From NCBI GenBank assembly GCA_017161655.1, contig JADFCV010000001.1:404164-468163 (forward strand): 64,000 nucleotides of DNA. Direction: 5' to 3'. The first letter of the stretch is position 1. The number at the start of each line of letters is the position of its first letter. Source of the DNA: Candidatus Sumerlaeota bacterium (GTDB lineage: Bacteria; Sumerlaeota; Sumerlaeia; Sumerlaeales; Sumerlaeaceae). Positions 9,486 through 18,579 of the stretch are shown here, piece after piece. A program made the translations under genes and the position numbers. Below the pieces are notes generated by a model that worked only from the letters and a program-made list of their open reading frames with translations, had not been told where the DNA came from and did not search any database.

Positions 9486-10274
9486 GTGAGCGAACTCGCA
9501 AGAGAGTCATCAGCGTATGTGCTTGATTGTCGCGATTTTCGCGAAACTTCCCAGCTCTTGGTTTTATTGAGCGAAAAATCAGGGCGAATCGATGCCGTCG
9601 CGCGTGGGAGTCGCAAGGCCAAGGGGCCCGGGTTGGACAGATTCTCGAAGGTATTTGTCGTTTGGCGTCCGTCAAGAACAGGAGGACTCGTCACTCTTTC
9701 TAGGTGGGAGCTCGAGGAAACCTACCCTTCTCTTAGGACCTCTTATCTGGCTTATTTGCTCGCGAGTGTGTGGGCAGAGAGCATTGTAGCCCTGACCGCA
9801 GCCGCTGGTGAAGAAGAGGAGGTTTACCGGCTCACCAGCGACTTCTTTTGCACCTTCCAACAAGAAAAAGTTGTTGTCCTATCGACCCTGAAGCACGTGC
9901 GGCTCTTTTGGAAACTTTTGGAATCTGTCGGCTACGCGGGAAGTTGGAGAGAATGCGCAATTTGCAAAACGAGGAAGTCCTTGAACTGGTTTTCCTTCTC
10001 GGTCATGGCACCTCTCTGCGATCAGTGCGCTTTTGGTGAAAACGACGTTTATCCTGTCAGTTCAACCTTCGTGAGAATTATGGGGGAGGATAAGACGGAG
10101 GGATGGCGAGGAGATGCAACTTTGTGGATCGAAGCATTCTTCCATCTTTACGGTGAGATCATCGGTCGAATCACGGAGAGGTCTCTTCCTTCCTTAGAAC
10201 TACTCAAAAAGACTCTCGCTCAGCGAAAGTCACGAGTTCCTTTTCGAGTTGCAAGAGATCCAAGAGAGACTTAA
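9486..10274 (+). CDS. recO: DNA repair protein RecO
   Basis: Recombination mediator that with RecR loads RecA onto SSB-coated single strands (RecFOR pathway). The 262-residue chain begins with the RecO OB-fold (YVLDCRDFRETSQLLVLLSE, then GRIDAVARGSRK). The helical second half carries a zinc-ribbon pair, CAIC and CDQC. The start is GTG 9486, with GGGAG about 10 bases upstream. Between the preceding gene (ends 9377) and this one I see no promoter or hairpin. RecN lies 10 kb downstream on the same strand. Confidence 0.9.
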   Translation: MSELARESSAYVLDCRDFRETSQLLVLLSEKSGRIDAVARGSRKAKGPGLDRFSKVFVVWRPSRTGGLVTLSRWELEETYPSLRTSYLAYLLASVWAESIVALTAAAGEEEEVYRLTSDFFCTFQQEKVVVLSTLKHVRLFWKLLESVGYAGSWRECAICKTRKSLNWFSFSVMAPLCDQCAFGENDVYPVSSTFVRIMGEDKTEGWRGDATLWIEAFFHLYGEIIGRITERSLPSLELLKKTLAQRKSRVPFRVARDPRET

Positions 10275-10320
10275 CTAGACGCTGGGTGCTAAAACGAGTC
10301 TAGGAAATGGAGGAGATGTT

Positions 10321-11331
10321 ATGAGCACTGTGGGCCGAGCGCAGGATCGTAATGTTGACGGGATTTTGCACTATCTCCACGACTATTTGAACGTCCGCCA
10401 GCAGCAAGCGATTCGTGTGAATCCGCGCATCGCTAACGTTATCGATGATGTCGTATGGGCTCAGGTTGAAAACCTGAAGCAAATCCTTCAGGGACTAAAA
10501 AGCTTCGGACCCGAGCGTATCCGCGTGGCAGACATTCTTGTTGGCGACGATGATTTGAAGCGTAAGGCGCTATTCAGTCACAGCGATCAGAACTCCATTG
10601 TTCACGAGATTATCAATCGACCTGATGATCAACACGGGCGTGTGGCAGAGTTGGCCATTCATGATATGCGCACCTTGTTCCGCGCGATGGATCCGAGTCT
10701 TGAGAATATTGTTCAGCTCATTCAACACTGGCTGCTGTGGGATCTTCCAGATGCCGCGGATCTCTTCCACTTCGACTTGCAAGTCGCTCGCTGTGCTTAT
10801 CTCCGAACGAATCCTGTGACGGACGAGATTCGGGAGCGCTATCGTGCCGCATTGCACAAACGACCGGGCGACACGATCAGTGATAAGGATCTTATTAGTT
10901 TTGAACTTCAGAGACTCGAGCATATCCTGAATTCTTTTGTTCTTCGCCGTGCTGAAGAGAAAGCTTACATGATGATCATTCGTCGCGACGAAATGGTCGG
11001 AAGTGCGTCCAGTCAGGAGGTCTTGCGATTAGCCGAGCATTTGCGCATCCTCGAGGCGCTAGAAAAAGAGAGTGGGCCACTACCCGAGCAACTAAAAGAA
11101 CGTTATGCGAAGCTTTTGTGTCGTGCCGTAGACGAGGTGACTCGAGAGCAAGCAATTGATTACGAGAAAAAGCTGATTGCCGAGGGAAAACGACGTTTGC
11201 ATGGCTATCTCGAGGATGATCGTTATCGCGGAGAAGCGTACGATTATAAGAAAGTACAAATGCAACAATTGAAGGAGCGCTTCACTGCGGAACAGAAAAA
11301 GTGTGAGCCAATTCTGCAAACTCCCTCGTGA
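10321..11331 (+). CDS. Uncharacterised helical protein
   Basis: A 336-residue product that I do not recognise. The ATG is preceded by a near-perfect GGAGGAG Shine-Dalgarno, so it is surely translated. The chain is mostly alpha-helical and highly charged, with many Arg/Glu/Asp heptad-like runs (for example RRAEEKAYMMIIRRDEM and the lysine-rich end KKVQMQQLKERF). I see no signal peptide, membrane segment, nucleotide-binding loop or metal motif, which points to a cytoplasmic structural or regulatory protein. It lies between recO and an SMP-30 family gene. A six-base inverted repeat (CTAGAC...GTCTAG) spans 10275-10303 in front of it. Confidence 0.8.
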   Translation: MSTVGRAQDRNVDGILHYLHDYLNVRQQQAIRVNPRIANVIDDVVWAQVENLKQILQGLKSFGPERIRVADILVGDDDLKRKALFSHSDQNSIVHEIINRPDDQHGRVAELAIHDMRTLFRAMDPSLENIVQLIQHWLLWDLPDAADLFHFDLQVARCAYLRTNPVTDEIRERYRAALHKRPGDTISDKDLISFELQRLEHILNSFVLRRAEEKAYMMIIRRDEMVGSASSQEVLRLAEHLRILEALEKESGPLPEQLKERYAKLLCRAVDEVTREQAIDYEKKLIAEGKRRLHGYLEDDRYRGEAYDYKKVQMQQLKERFTAEQKKCEPILQTPS

Positions 11332-11352
11332 CGTAAGCCCATCTTACTCGGA

Positions 11353-12189
11353 GTGAATCATTTGAAAAAGCTAAACGTGGAAATTCGTCGTGTGGCTGAT
11401 GGGTTGGTTTTCCCTGAAGGACCTGTTTGGCATCCTCAGGACTACCTTCTGTTTTCTGACGTTCATGGCTCGACAATCGAACAGCTCTTGCCTCAGGGGG
11501 GAACACAGACTTGGTGGAATGTTGGAAAGAAAACTAACGGTCTAATCATGTCTCCAGACCGCAGCAAAATCATTGCGTGTTGCTACAGTGAACGCGAGCT
11601 TTTGGAAATAGATGCTTCTACCAAAGCATTCCGGGTGCTTGCCAATGAGTGTGACGGCCAGCCATTTTTGAACGTAAACGATGTGGCTGTAGATAGTGCT
11701 GGTTTAATTTACTTTTCCGATCCGTGTTGGGATCCTGCTTACGAAGATCTCCAAGGTGTATATCTCGTAACGCCGAGCGGTGAGGTTTGCTGTGTGGCTC
11801 GCCTTCGTCATCAGCCCAATGGTCTGGTGGTAAGCCCCGATGGGAAATGGCTGTTTGTGGCCCGATCGGGAGCCCATGATATCGTACGCTTTCGGCGCAT
11901 GACCGACGGAACACTCGACAAGGGTGATATATGGACCAAACTGGCTGATGGCGCGGAGCCTGATGGGATGACAATAGATAGCCAGGGAAACATCTACGTG
12001 GCATTAGCTGGCACAGGCCAGCTTCAGATTCTGAACCCGGCGGGAGAGACTCTTGGGGTGTTCGATATTTGTGGACGTATGGCGACCAACTGCGAGTTCG
12101 AGGGGGCGAATGAAAGGGTGCTATACGTAACCGGCGGAGGCCGCCGTGATGCACGCGTCGGCTGTGTGTGGCGTTTAGAATTTGAGTAG
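11353..12189 (+). CDS. SMP-30/gluconolactonase family protein
   Basis: A six-bladed beta-propeller hydrolase of the SMP-30/gluconolactonase/LRE-like family, usually a Ca- or Zn-dependent lactonase acting on sugar lactones. The metal-site residues can be followed: Glu of FPEGPVW (about residue 22), Asn of LNVNDVAVD, Asn of QPNGLVVSP and Asp of PDGMTIDSQGN. The 278-residue length is typical and there is no signal peptide. The start is a GTG at 11353 about 8 bases after an ACTCGGAG stretch. The stop codon lies inside a long inverted repeat that may terminate transcription. The sugar substrate cannot be inferred. Confidence 0.87.
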   Translation: MNHLKKLNVEIRRVADGLVFPEGPVWHPQDYLLFSDVHGSTIEQLLPQGGTQTWWNVGKKTNGLIMSPDRSKIIACCYSERELLEIDASTKAFRVLANECDGQPFLNVNDVAVDSAGLIYFSDPCWDPAYEDLQGVYLVTPSGEVCCVARLRHQPNGLVVSPDGKWLFVARSGAHDIVRFRRMTDGTLDKGDIWTKLADGAEPDGMTIDSQGNIYVALAGTGQLQILNPAGETLGVFDICGRMATNCEFEGANERVLYVTGGGRRDARVGCVWRLEFE

Positions 12190-12218
12190 TCGAGGGCTGA
12201 GTTCAGCCCTCGGCTACT
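12185..12218. terminator. Hairpin between convergent genes, candidate bidirectional terminator
   Basis: A 16-bp inverted repeat (12185-12200 with 12203-12218, one T-G wobble) separated by 2 bases, with core CGAGGGCTGA. It starts at the stop codon of the SMP-30 gene and ends 12 bases before the sucC stop on the other strand. There is no T tract on either side, so it is not a textbook Rho-independent terminator; its placement between convergent genes suggests a two-way stop or RNA-stabilising hairpin. Confidence 0.55.
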
Positions 12219-12230
12219 CTCACTCAATGT

Positions 12231-13382
12231 CTAATTCCGTTGGGATAGCTCGACTGCTTTCTTAGCGCCTTCACTCATACTCGCAGCTGGGATAAGTTGA
12301 GTTCCCTTGAGGAGCTCTCGGGCACGCTCTTCGTTGGTCCCGCTGAGACGGATCACAATGGGGGTGTTCCATTTGGGGAATTGTTCGAGAGCTTTGAGGA
12401 TTCCCTCTGCCACTAAATCACATCGAACAATCCCGCCAAAAATGTTGATAAATATGGTGTTTACGTTGCGATCGCTAACAATGAGCTTGAGCGCTTGAGC
12501 AACCTGATCACTCTTCGCGCCTCCGCCTATGTCGAGAAAGTTTGCTGGTTCGCCACCAAAGTGCTTGATCAAATCCATGGTTGCCATGGCTAAGCCAGCC
12601 CCATTCACGATACAGCCTATTCTCCCATCCAACTTGACGTAGTTCAATTTGTGTTTGCGGGCCTGCCGCTCGAGAGGTGGCTCCTCAGCTGGATCTCGGA
12701 GCTTGGCGATATCAGGGTGGCGCCACAAAGCATTGTCATCGAAGTTCATTTTCGCATCCGCAGCGATGACCTCGCCGGCAACTGTGACGACTAGCGGGTT
12801 GATTTCGGCAAGTGAACAGTCCTTCTCAAAGAAAGCGCGGTAGAGTCCACTGGCGATTTGGACAAAATCCTGATAGCTCTCCTTTGGCAGACCCAGGAAA
12901 TAAAACATTTCCCGGATCTGAGATTGTGTAAGTCCAAGCAGTGGCTCAACTGGGGTGAAAAGAATTTTCTCCGGGGTTTCTGCCGCCACCTGTTCGATTT
13001 CCACTCCGCCAGCTGCACTTGTCATCATAACAGCTTTTTTGCGGCTGCGGTCTATGATAACGCCCAGATAAATCTCCTTGGCTATGTTTAGGCCTTGCTC
13101 AATGAGGAGCTTTTTGACCTTCTCACCCTTAATCTCCATTCCCAAGAGCTGAGTGACAGTTGACTCGATTTCGTGCTCGCTCCGAATCAACTTGATCCCG
13201 CCGGCCTTACCGCGGCCGCCGACAAGAACTTGAGACTTTGCAACGACAGGATAACCGACTCTTGAGCTGAGCGCCTTGCAAGCTTCGATTGCTTTGGCAG
13301 GAGTGCGCGCCACGATTCCTTCGGGAACGCGCACTCCGTACTTTTTGAGAATGGCCTTTGCTTGAAATTCATGGATTTTCAT
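12231..13382 (-). CDS. sucC: Succinyl-CoA synthetase beta subunit
   Basis: Beta subunit of the ADP-forming succinate-CoA ligase of the TCA cycle; it carries the ATP-grasp nucleotide site. The 383-residue chain shows MKIHEFQAKAIL, KSQVLVGGRGKAGGIK, EIYLGVIIDR, AEINPLVV, NGAGLAMATMD, ANFLDIGGGA and NIFGGIVRCD, all family hallmarks. It lies 35 bases downstream of an isocitrate/isopropylmalate-type dehydrogenase gene on the same strand, with AGGA upstream of the ATG. The alpha subunit gene (sucD), which normally follows sucC, is not here: the next gene is convergent. Confidence 0.95.
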   Translation of the reverse strand: MKIHEFQAKAILKKYGVRVPEGIVARTPAKAIEACKALSSRVGYPVVAKSQVLVGGRGKAGGIKLIRSEHEIESTVTQLLGMEIKGEKVKKLLIEQGLNIAKEIYLGVIIDRSRKKAVMMTSAAGGVEIEQVAAETPEKILFTPVEPLLGLTQSQIREMFYFLGLPKESYQDFVQIASGLYRAFFEKDCSLAEINPLVVTVAGEVIAADAKMNFDDNALWRHPDIAKLRDPAEEPPLERQARKHKLNYVKLDGRIGCIVNGAGLAMATMDLIKHFGGEPANFLDIGGGAKSDQVAQALKLIVSDRNVNTIFINIFGGIVRCDLVAEGILKALEQFPKWNTPIVIRLSGTNEERARELLKGTQLIPAASMSEGAKKAVELSQRN

Positions 13383-13417
13383 AGGGCCACATTCCTGGCT
13401 TAGTCTTAGCGGAGAAG

Positions 13418-14494
13418 TTACTCGGCGACAAAGCGAGCTACCATATCACCCACTTCGGTCGTACTGTAGCCCATTTTTCCAGCAGCGAGGCTTTTCAGCT
13501 TTGTGCCGGTGACTTTCATCACGGCTTGCTCGATGGCGTTTGCAGCTTCATCTTCGCCGAGGGTTTCGAGCATCATCTGGCCTGCGCAAATGGCCGCCAA
13601 TGGGTTGATGACATTTTTCCCCGTATACTTTGGTGCACTACCACCAATTGGCTCAAACATCGACACGCCACCTGGATCTGGGTTGATATTCCCACCGGCC
13701 GCAATCCCCATGCCGCCCTGAATCATGGCGCCGAGGTCAGTGATGATATCTCCAAACATGTTGCCGGTGACGATGACGTCAAACCATTCAGGGTTTTTCA
13801 CAAACCACATCGTCGTTGCATCCACATGGGCGTACTCTCTTTTGATGTCCGGGAATTCTTTTTCACCCATCTCGTGGAAAGCTCGCTCCCAAAGTCCATA
13901 GATGTATGTGAGCACGTTCGTCTTGCCACAAAGCGTGAGTGTCTTCTTTTTGTTTCGTTTTCTGGTGTAGTTAAAAGCGTAGCGCAGGCAGCGATCCACG
14001 CCGAAGCGAGTGTAAACAGCCGTCTGCGTCGCAACCTCCTGTGGTGTTCCAAAGTGGGCCACACCGCCCATTCCTGCATAAAGATCTTGGGTGTTTTCGC
14101 GGATTACCACGAAGTCGATGTCTTCGGGTCCCTTATCTTTGATAGGAGTTTCTACACCCGGGTAGAGTTTGACAGGACGCAGGTTAATGTACTGATCCAA
14201 CGCGAAACGGAGTTTCAGCAGGATTCCCTTCTCAAGAATTCCAGGTGGCACATCAGGATGTCCAATGGCGCCCAAATAAATCGCATCAACTTTTTTGAGT
14301 TCCTCTATTGCGGAATCCGGTAGGAGTTCGCCGGTGCGCTTATAACGCTCGCCACCAAAATCGTAGTCGATAAAATTGATGCTAAAGCCAAATTTCGCTG
14401 CGGCTGCTTTCAGAACTTTGACACCTTCAGCGACGACCTCTGGGCCAGTCCCATCTCCTGGGATGACTGCGATGTTATAGCTCCGATTGGCCAT
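13418..14494 (-). CDS. Isocitrate/isopropylmalate dehydrogenase family enzyme
   Basis: NAD(P)-dependent beta-decarboxylating dehydrogenase, 358 residues. The family signature is clear: [10 protein letters not shown] near the N-terminus, [10 protein letters not shown], a [18 protein letters not shown] metal/NAD region and [14 protein letters not shown]. The RENT sequence differs from classic LeuB (RELT) and resembles isocitrate, homoisocitrate or tartrate dehydrogenase-like members; substrate choice cannot be fixed from sequence. Placement directly before sucC suggests a TCA-cycle role (NAD-isocitrate dehydrogenase), while a 3-isopropylmalate activity is the main alternative. The ATG at 14494 has an AAAGG stretch about 12 bases upstream. 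Confidence 0.87.
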   Translation of the reverse strand: MANRSYNIAVIPGDGTGPEVVAEGVKVLKAAAAKFGFSINFIDYDFGGERYKRTGELLPDSAIEELKKVDAIYLGAIGHPDVPPGILEKGILLKLRFALDQYINLRPVKLYPGVETPIKDKGPEDIDFVVIRENTQDLYAGMGGVAHFGTPQEVATQTAVYTRFGVDRCLRYAFNYTRKRNKKKTLTLCGKTNVLTYIYGLWERAFHEMGEKEFPDIKREYAHVDATTMWFVKNPEWFDVIVTGNMFGDIITDLGAMIQGGMGIAAGGNINPDPGGVSMFEPIGGSAPKYTGKNVINPLAAICAGQMMLETLGEDEAANAIEQAVMKVTGTKLKSLAAGKMGYSTTEVGDMVARFVAE

Positions 14495-14610
14495 AGTTGC
14501 GTACGCCTTTTGGGCTTACCTCCGTTCAGTTGAATTGTGAATTGACGCTGAAAATAGCAGGCTACCATGTCAAAATGAAAAATGCGCTACCCACATGGGG
14601 GGTGGAACGG

Positions 14611-17034
14611 TTATTTCTCATACTCTTCAAGACCTGGAACGTGTTCGTTTCTGGTGGGTCGTGAACGTGTGTTTCGGTCGATGTTGAGAACAAGGCGTGT
14701 TGTGTTTGGCCGCAGCCAGATATCTTGAACCCCCGCGTGTTCCACCGCATTGTGAGGTTGTTGTTCAGCTATGCCAGTGACACGATACGGACATTTCCAA
14801 ACCAGACGGTTGGGCTCCTTCCACCAATCTCCAGAGATCTCAAGAATGACTGCTTCTTCCTTTGATAGCACTTGGACATCAAGACGCCCGAAGTATGTTG
14901 GCCCACGCCGCAAGCTGACTTTGCGGCCGGGAGCAAACCACTCTTGTGGCAAACATGGCGTGATATGGAGTTCGTCATATTTCTCGACGACTGCAAGCGA
15001 TCGCAAAAGAAGGATCCACTCAGCTGCGGCCCAGCCATGGTGCCCATCACCCATACACCCACCACCTGTTCGGGGATGAATCGCTTCTGGCCAACACAGG
15101 GTTGGGCTTCCCAAGCGAAGCATATAATCGATCAGTTCGAAGGCCCCCTCGTCGCCGAGCAGCAGTAAGCATTGGGCCATCTGAAGGGTAAGGTAGGAGT
15201 TTACCCCGCTGTGAATCATCTCCTGGTAAAAGCCGTCGCCGTGAAACAGGTGGTTCCGAATAAAGCGAACAGTGTTTGCAAGCCACGGTGTTGACGTGAT
15301 GTCAAACAACGCGAGCGGATAGGCGGCGCAGATGTTCCCTATCATTCCGGCATCCGGAGGACGTCCTGGTGCGGCGGGAAGAACATGCGCATGGCTTCGC
15401 TCGATGTCTCCCGAAATGGCATTCATGAGATCTTGCTGGAAGTTTCGAGCATAGCTCTTGAACATTTCTGCGTCTCGATTCTCGCCGAGAACACGAGCAG
15501 CCTCAGCCGCGTCTATCAGACCCCTCAGCGACCAGAAATTGTCCCAGTAGTAAAAATCATTTGGTCCAAGGTGTTCCGCGCTGAAGCCGGCTGGCATGAG
15601 CCCGCGTGGCTTCCTTTTTGTGATGCTCACGTCATGGCGCTTTTGCTCGATCCAAAGGGCACCTTTGCGAATCGATGGGTAGATCTCGCGAAGAAATCTT
15701 TCGTCGCGCGTGAGCCGATAATGCTCCATAAATGCCCAGATGGCTTCGCCGTTTGAGTCCCATTCGCCTTTTTGGGCACAGAAGTAACCGTTCTTCCACT
15801 GCCGCGCCGGATATGTCTCCAGGACGTCCTGGCAAAGCTTGCGGTATCCAAGTTTTTCGAGGGAGTTGAGCATAAATGCTGCATCGCGGAACCAATGGCG
15901 GTGATAGGTGAACGGTCCGGCAGTGATTTCCGTGCGATCGTGGAGGAGAAGTAGAGTGGCGCGGTTGGCTCGAAAACATTCGTTCAGTTTTTCATCGGGA
16001 AGCTCAAGTTCGAGTCCTTCGCCCATCACAGCTTCCCAATGCTCACGGGCTCGGTGCTTATGAACAGGAATCTGTTTTGAAGAAACTAGCTCGTACGATA
16101 CCAAGCGAGGTGGGATCTTCTCGAGAGGCATGACCACATGGACTGAAGTTGCATGGCCAGGGGGAATAGAAATGGGGTGAACTGTTGCTCCAGTGCAGAG
16201 TCCAGAAAGACAATGCGCAGTGTGGATTGATTCTGTCTCGTCCAGTATAGCGTGGGCGACATCACCACGTTCGTGACTCAGCGCCAGCCATTTTGTTGGC
16301 CGATCGCTCAAAATGGCGGCTAAGTTTTTTTCTACCAACCAGAATCCTTTGGAATTGTAGGCAAGCTCGCGAACAAGACTGATCCCTTCAGGGTTGGCAG
16401 GACGAATAGAAAACACAATTGCGCCTTCAAGTGGTTCTGCGGGTGCAGGATTGCGAGCCAAAACCTGGTGGACGACGAAATCGGTTTCCTCGACCCGGAT
16501 GGGGAACGTCTCGAAAAGCAGAACCGCCTTGGGCAGCCGAAGTTCGGTAAAAACCCATGGCAGACCATTAGCGCGCCACTGGCGTACGTGCGCTGGCTCC
16601 AGTTCCGATGGAAAGATGAGTTTTTGCCCGTCATAAAACCAAGTGTCGAGCGACCACCCATTTCTCCACGGCGTAACTAATCCGCGGGGGTCTACAATGG
16701 CTTCATTCCTGCTCCCGAAAAAGCCAACGCCTGTCCAATCGCGATGGGTAAGATTGATATAAGTGAGATTCATGGCGCGGGGAATGAAAGATTCGCTGTG
16801 TGGGGAGGATTGACGCTCCATCCAGTAGGGCCAGATCCAGTCACTGTGAAGAGAAAGCACGTGTAGATTCATCAATCCCCGAAGTTGCATCACTACTCCG
16901 GCGGGAATGAGTTCGTTTGGGACAGTGACCTCTGAGGGCTTATTTAAGTGGCGCAAGGCTTCGACGTACTCAAATCCTTCCTCTATTCGATAGTAGCGCC
17001 GCAGGTACTGAAGCATGTATTTCAGGAAAAACAT
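14611..17034 (-). CDS. Six-hairpin (alpha/alpha)6 glycosidase-like protein
   Basis: An 807-residue protein. The first 350 residues are beta-rich and the rest looks like an (alpha/alpha)6 barrel of the glycogen-debranching/GH63/GH15 type: YHRHWFRDAAFML, GEWDSNGEAIWAFMEHYRLT, a NFWSLRGLIDAAEAARVLGE segment and an acidic GGGCMGDGHHGWAAAEWILL region. Asp of WFRDAAF and Asp/Glu of EWDSNGEAIW are candidate catalytic residues by family analogy. There is no signal peptide, so it is likely cytoplasmic. Specificity is unknown; an alpha-glucan or storage-sugar enzyme is a guess. An alternative ATG lies at 17016. It is divergent from a GT4 gene. Confidence 0.7.
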   Translation of the reverse strand: MFFLKYMLQYLRRYYRIEEGFEYVEALRHLNKPSEVTVPNELIPAGVVMQLRGLMNLHVLSLHSDWIWPYWMERQSSPHSESFIPRAMNLTYINLTHRDWTGVGFFGSRNEAIVDPRGLVTPWRNGWSLDTWFYDGQKLIFPSELEPAHVRQWRANGLPWVFTELRLPKAVLLFETFPIRVEETDFVVHQVLARNPAPAEPLEGAIVFSIRPANPEGISLVRELAYNSKGFWLVEKNLAAILSDRPTKWLALSHERGDVAHAILDETESIHTAHCLSGLCTGATVHPISIPPGHATSVHVVMPLEKIPPRLVSYELVSSKQIPVHKHRAREHWEAVMGEGLELELPDEKLNECFRANRATLLLLHDRTEITAGPFTYHRHWFRDAAFMLNSLEKLGYRKLCQDVLETYPARQWKNGYFCAQKGEWDSNGEAIWAFMEHYRLTRDERFLREIYPSIRKGALWIEQKRHDVSITKRKPRGLMPAGFSAEHLGPNDFYYWDNFWSLRGLIDAAEAARVLGENRDAEMFKSYARNFQQDLMNAISGDIERSHAHVLPAAPGRPPDAGMIGNICAAYPLALFDITSTPWLANTVRFIRNHLFHGDGFYQEMIHSGVNSYLTLQMAQCLLLLGDEGAFELIDYMLRLGSPTLCWPEAIHPRTGGGCMGDGHHGWAAAEWILLLRSLAVVEKYDELHITPCLPQEWFAPGRKVSLRRGPTYFGRLDVQVLSKEEAVILEISGDWWKEPNRLVWKCPYRVTGIAEQQPHNAVEHAGVQDIWLRPNTTRLVLNIDRNTRSRPTRNEHVPGLEEYEK

Positions 17035-17165
17035 CGTCGCTTTACCATGTCGCCCAAATCTGTTTCATTTGCCAGTACACGCATAAATATTGCAGAGAGA
17101 GAAATTATGATTCGCTCTTGCCCCACACGTACACGAAAAACTTTGTCGAAAGATCATCAACGTTC

Positions 17166-18407
17166 ATGTTTGTAGCGTTTTTTACGAACAATTACAAGCC
17201 GTTCATTGGCGGAGTGCCAATTGCCGTTGAGAATCTGGCAAAAACACTGCGTCGGCGTGGCCATCGTGTTTTGATTTTCGCTCCCGATTATGACGGCCTT
17301 GAGGACGACGAACCAGATGTTTTTCGGGTCATGTCGATTAAGAATTTTAACGACACGCCATTTTCGCTGCCGCTGCCACTCACGTTACGACCGGCCTACG
17401 ATTTAGACGCGCTCAGCGAAGTTGATATCGTCCATGTCCACCATCCGTTTCTGCTCGGGATGAGCGGACTGCAGCTGGCCAGGACGTATGACGTTCCCGT
17501 TGTGTTTACCTATCACACACAGTATGAGAAGTATATCCACTACCTCCCGTTTCCAGAGAAATGGACAGCGGAAGTGGCGGTTAGGCTAGCAACTCGTTTT
17601 TCGAATTCTTGCGACGCGGTGATTGCACCCAGCAGTGATATCCAGCGCATCCTGACTGAACGAGGAGTCCAGGTCCCAATTCATGTGATTCCGACTGGGG
17701 TGGACCTGCAGAAGTTTCGAGGAGGCAATGGACTCTTCTTGCGGAAGAAGCTGAACATCGACAGCAGCGCACCCATACTTTTGACGGTGAGTCGTATTGC
17801 GAAAGAAAAGAACGTTGGGTTTCTTATCGAGGTTTTTACGAAGATTGCTGAGGTCGAGCCGCGAGCGCACATTGTTCTCGTAGGAGAGGGAGATGCGAGA
17901 GCCGAACTTGAGTCTCAAGCCCATAAGTTGCCCTGTCGAGAACGGGTTCATTTTCTTGGCGCTCTCAGCGGGAAAGATCTTGTCAGCGCCTACAAAAGCG
18001 CTGACGTCTTCGTGTTTGCCTCAACAACGGAAACACAAGGCATGGTCGTTTTGGAAGCAATGGCGTGTGGTTTGCCAGTGGTTGCCGTGGCGGGGCCAGG
18101 CATCCGTGATTTTGTAACCAACGGCTTAAATGGATACCTAGTGGAAGATGGGAGGAGTGACGACTTCGCCAAGCAAGTCCTTTCGATTTTAAGTGATCCA
18201 GAGTGCCGTCGGCAGTTCTCGGACGAGGCCAAACGCACCGCACGCAGGTGGTCATTGGCTGAAACGACCAAAAAAGTTGAGCGACTTTATAGGGGATTGA
18301 TAAAAGAAACTGGGGTCCGCCGAAAGCGCGAACGCTTTATCATGCTACGAGAAATTATCGGCTATCACTTCCGAAAGCTTATGGAAGAGCTTGATGAGTT
18401 CTTCTAG
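17166..18407 (+). CDS. GT4 family glycosyltransferase
   Basis: A GT-B fold retaining glycosyltransferase, 413 residues. The N-terminal acceptor domain has TNNYKPFIGGVP and HVHHPFLLG, and the FTYHTQYEKYIHYLP segment is typical of diacylglycerol glucosyltransferases and related lipid glycosyltransferases. The donor domain has VIPTGVDLQKF, VSRIAKEKN and the E-x7-E motif in TETQGMVVLEAMACGLP. The role is inferred as glycolipid or envelope polysaccharide synthesis. I chose ATG 17166 because the fold starts there (MFVAFFTNN); in-frame codons back to 17118 encode a non-conserved stretch. The Shine-Dalgarno is weak. Confidence 0.88.
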   Translation: MFVAFFTNNYKPFIGGVPIAVENLAKTLRRRGHRVLIFAPDYDGLEDDEPDVFRVMSIKNFNDTPFSLPLPLTLRPAYDLDALSEVDIVHVHHPFLLGMSGLQLARTYDVPVVFTYHTQYEKYIHYLPFPEKWTAEVAVRLATRFSNSCDAVIAPSSDIQRILTERGVQVPIHVIPTGVDLQKFRGGNGLFLRKKLNIDSSAPILLTVSRIAKEKNVGFLIEVFTKIAEVEPRAHIVLVGEGDARAELESQAHKLPCRERVHFLGALSGKDLVSAYKSADVFVFASTTETQGMVVLEAMACGLPVVAVAGPGIRDFVTNGLNGYLVEDGRSDDFAKQVLSILSDPECRRQFSDEAKRTARRWSLAETTKKVERLYRGLIKETGVRRKRERFIMLREIIGYHFRKLMEELDEFF

Positions 18408-18579
18408 ATTATCCGTTTATCGAAGTCAGCGCCTGAGCGTTATGTAACCTTAGTGTCAGCCAATTGGTTTTCTCGAACAACTGTACTTTCGATGTTGTGA
18501 ATTGATGATTTTAGTCTTGCTTGGTGCATAATAGGCTTTCAAATAGCATTCATCAATCTGGCAGTAATGGAGTTGTCGC

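Noticed and set aside
13526-14323. 265-codon plus-strand frame opposite the isocitrate/isopropylmalate-type dehydrogenase gene
   Set aside because: It lies wholly antisense to a clear enzyme gene and has no motifs of its own; it is a codon-bias shadow.
14495-14610. Promoter for the dehydrogenase gene at a minus-strand TTGACA (about 14570)
   Set aside because: No -10 element at usual spacing; the hairpin-like CCCACATGGG nearby is too short for a terminator call.
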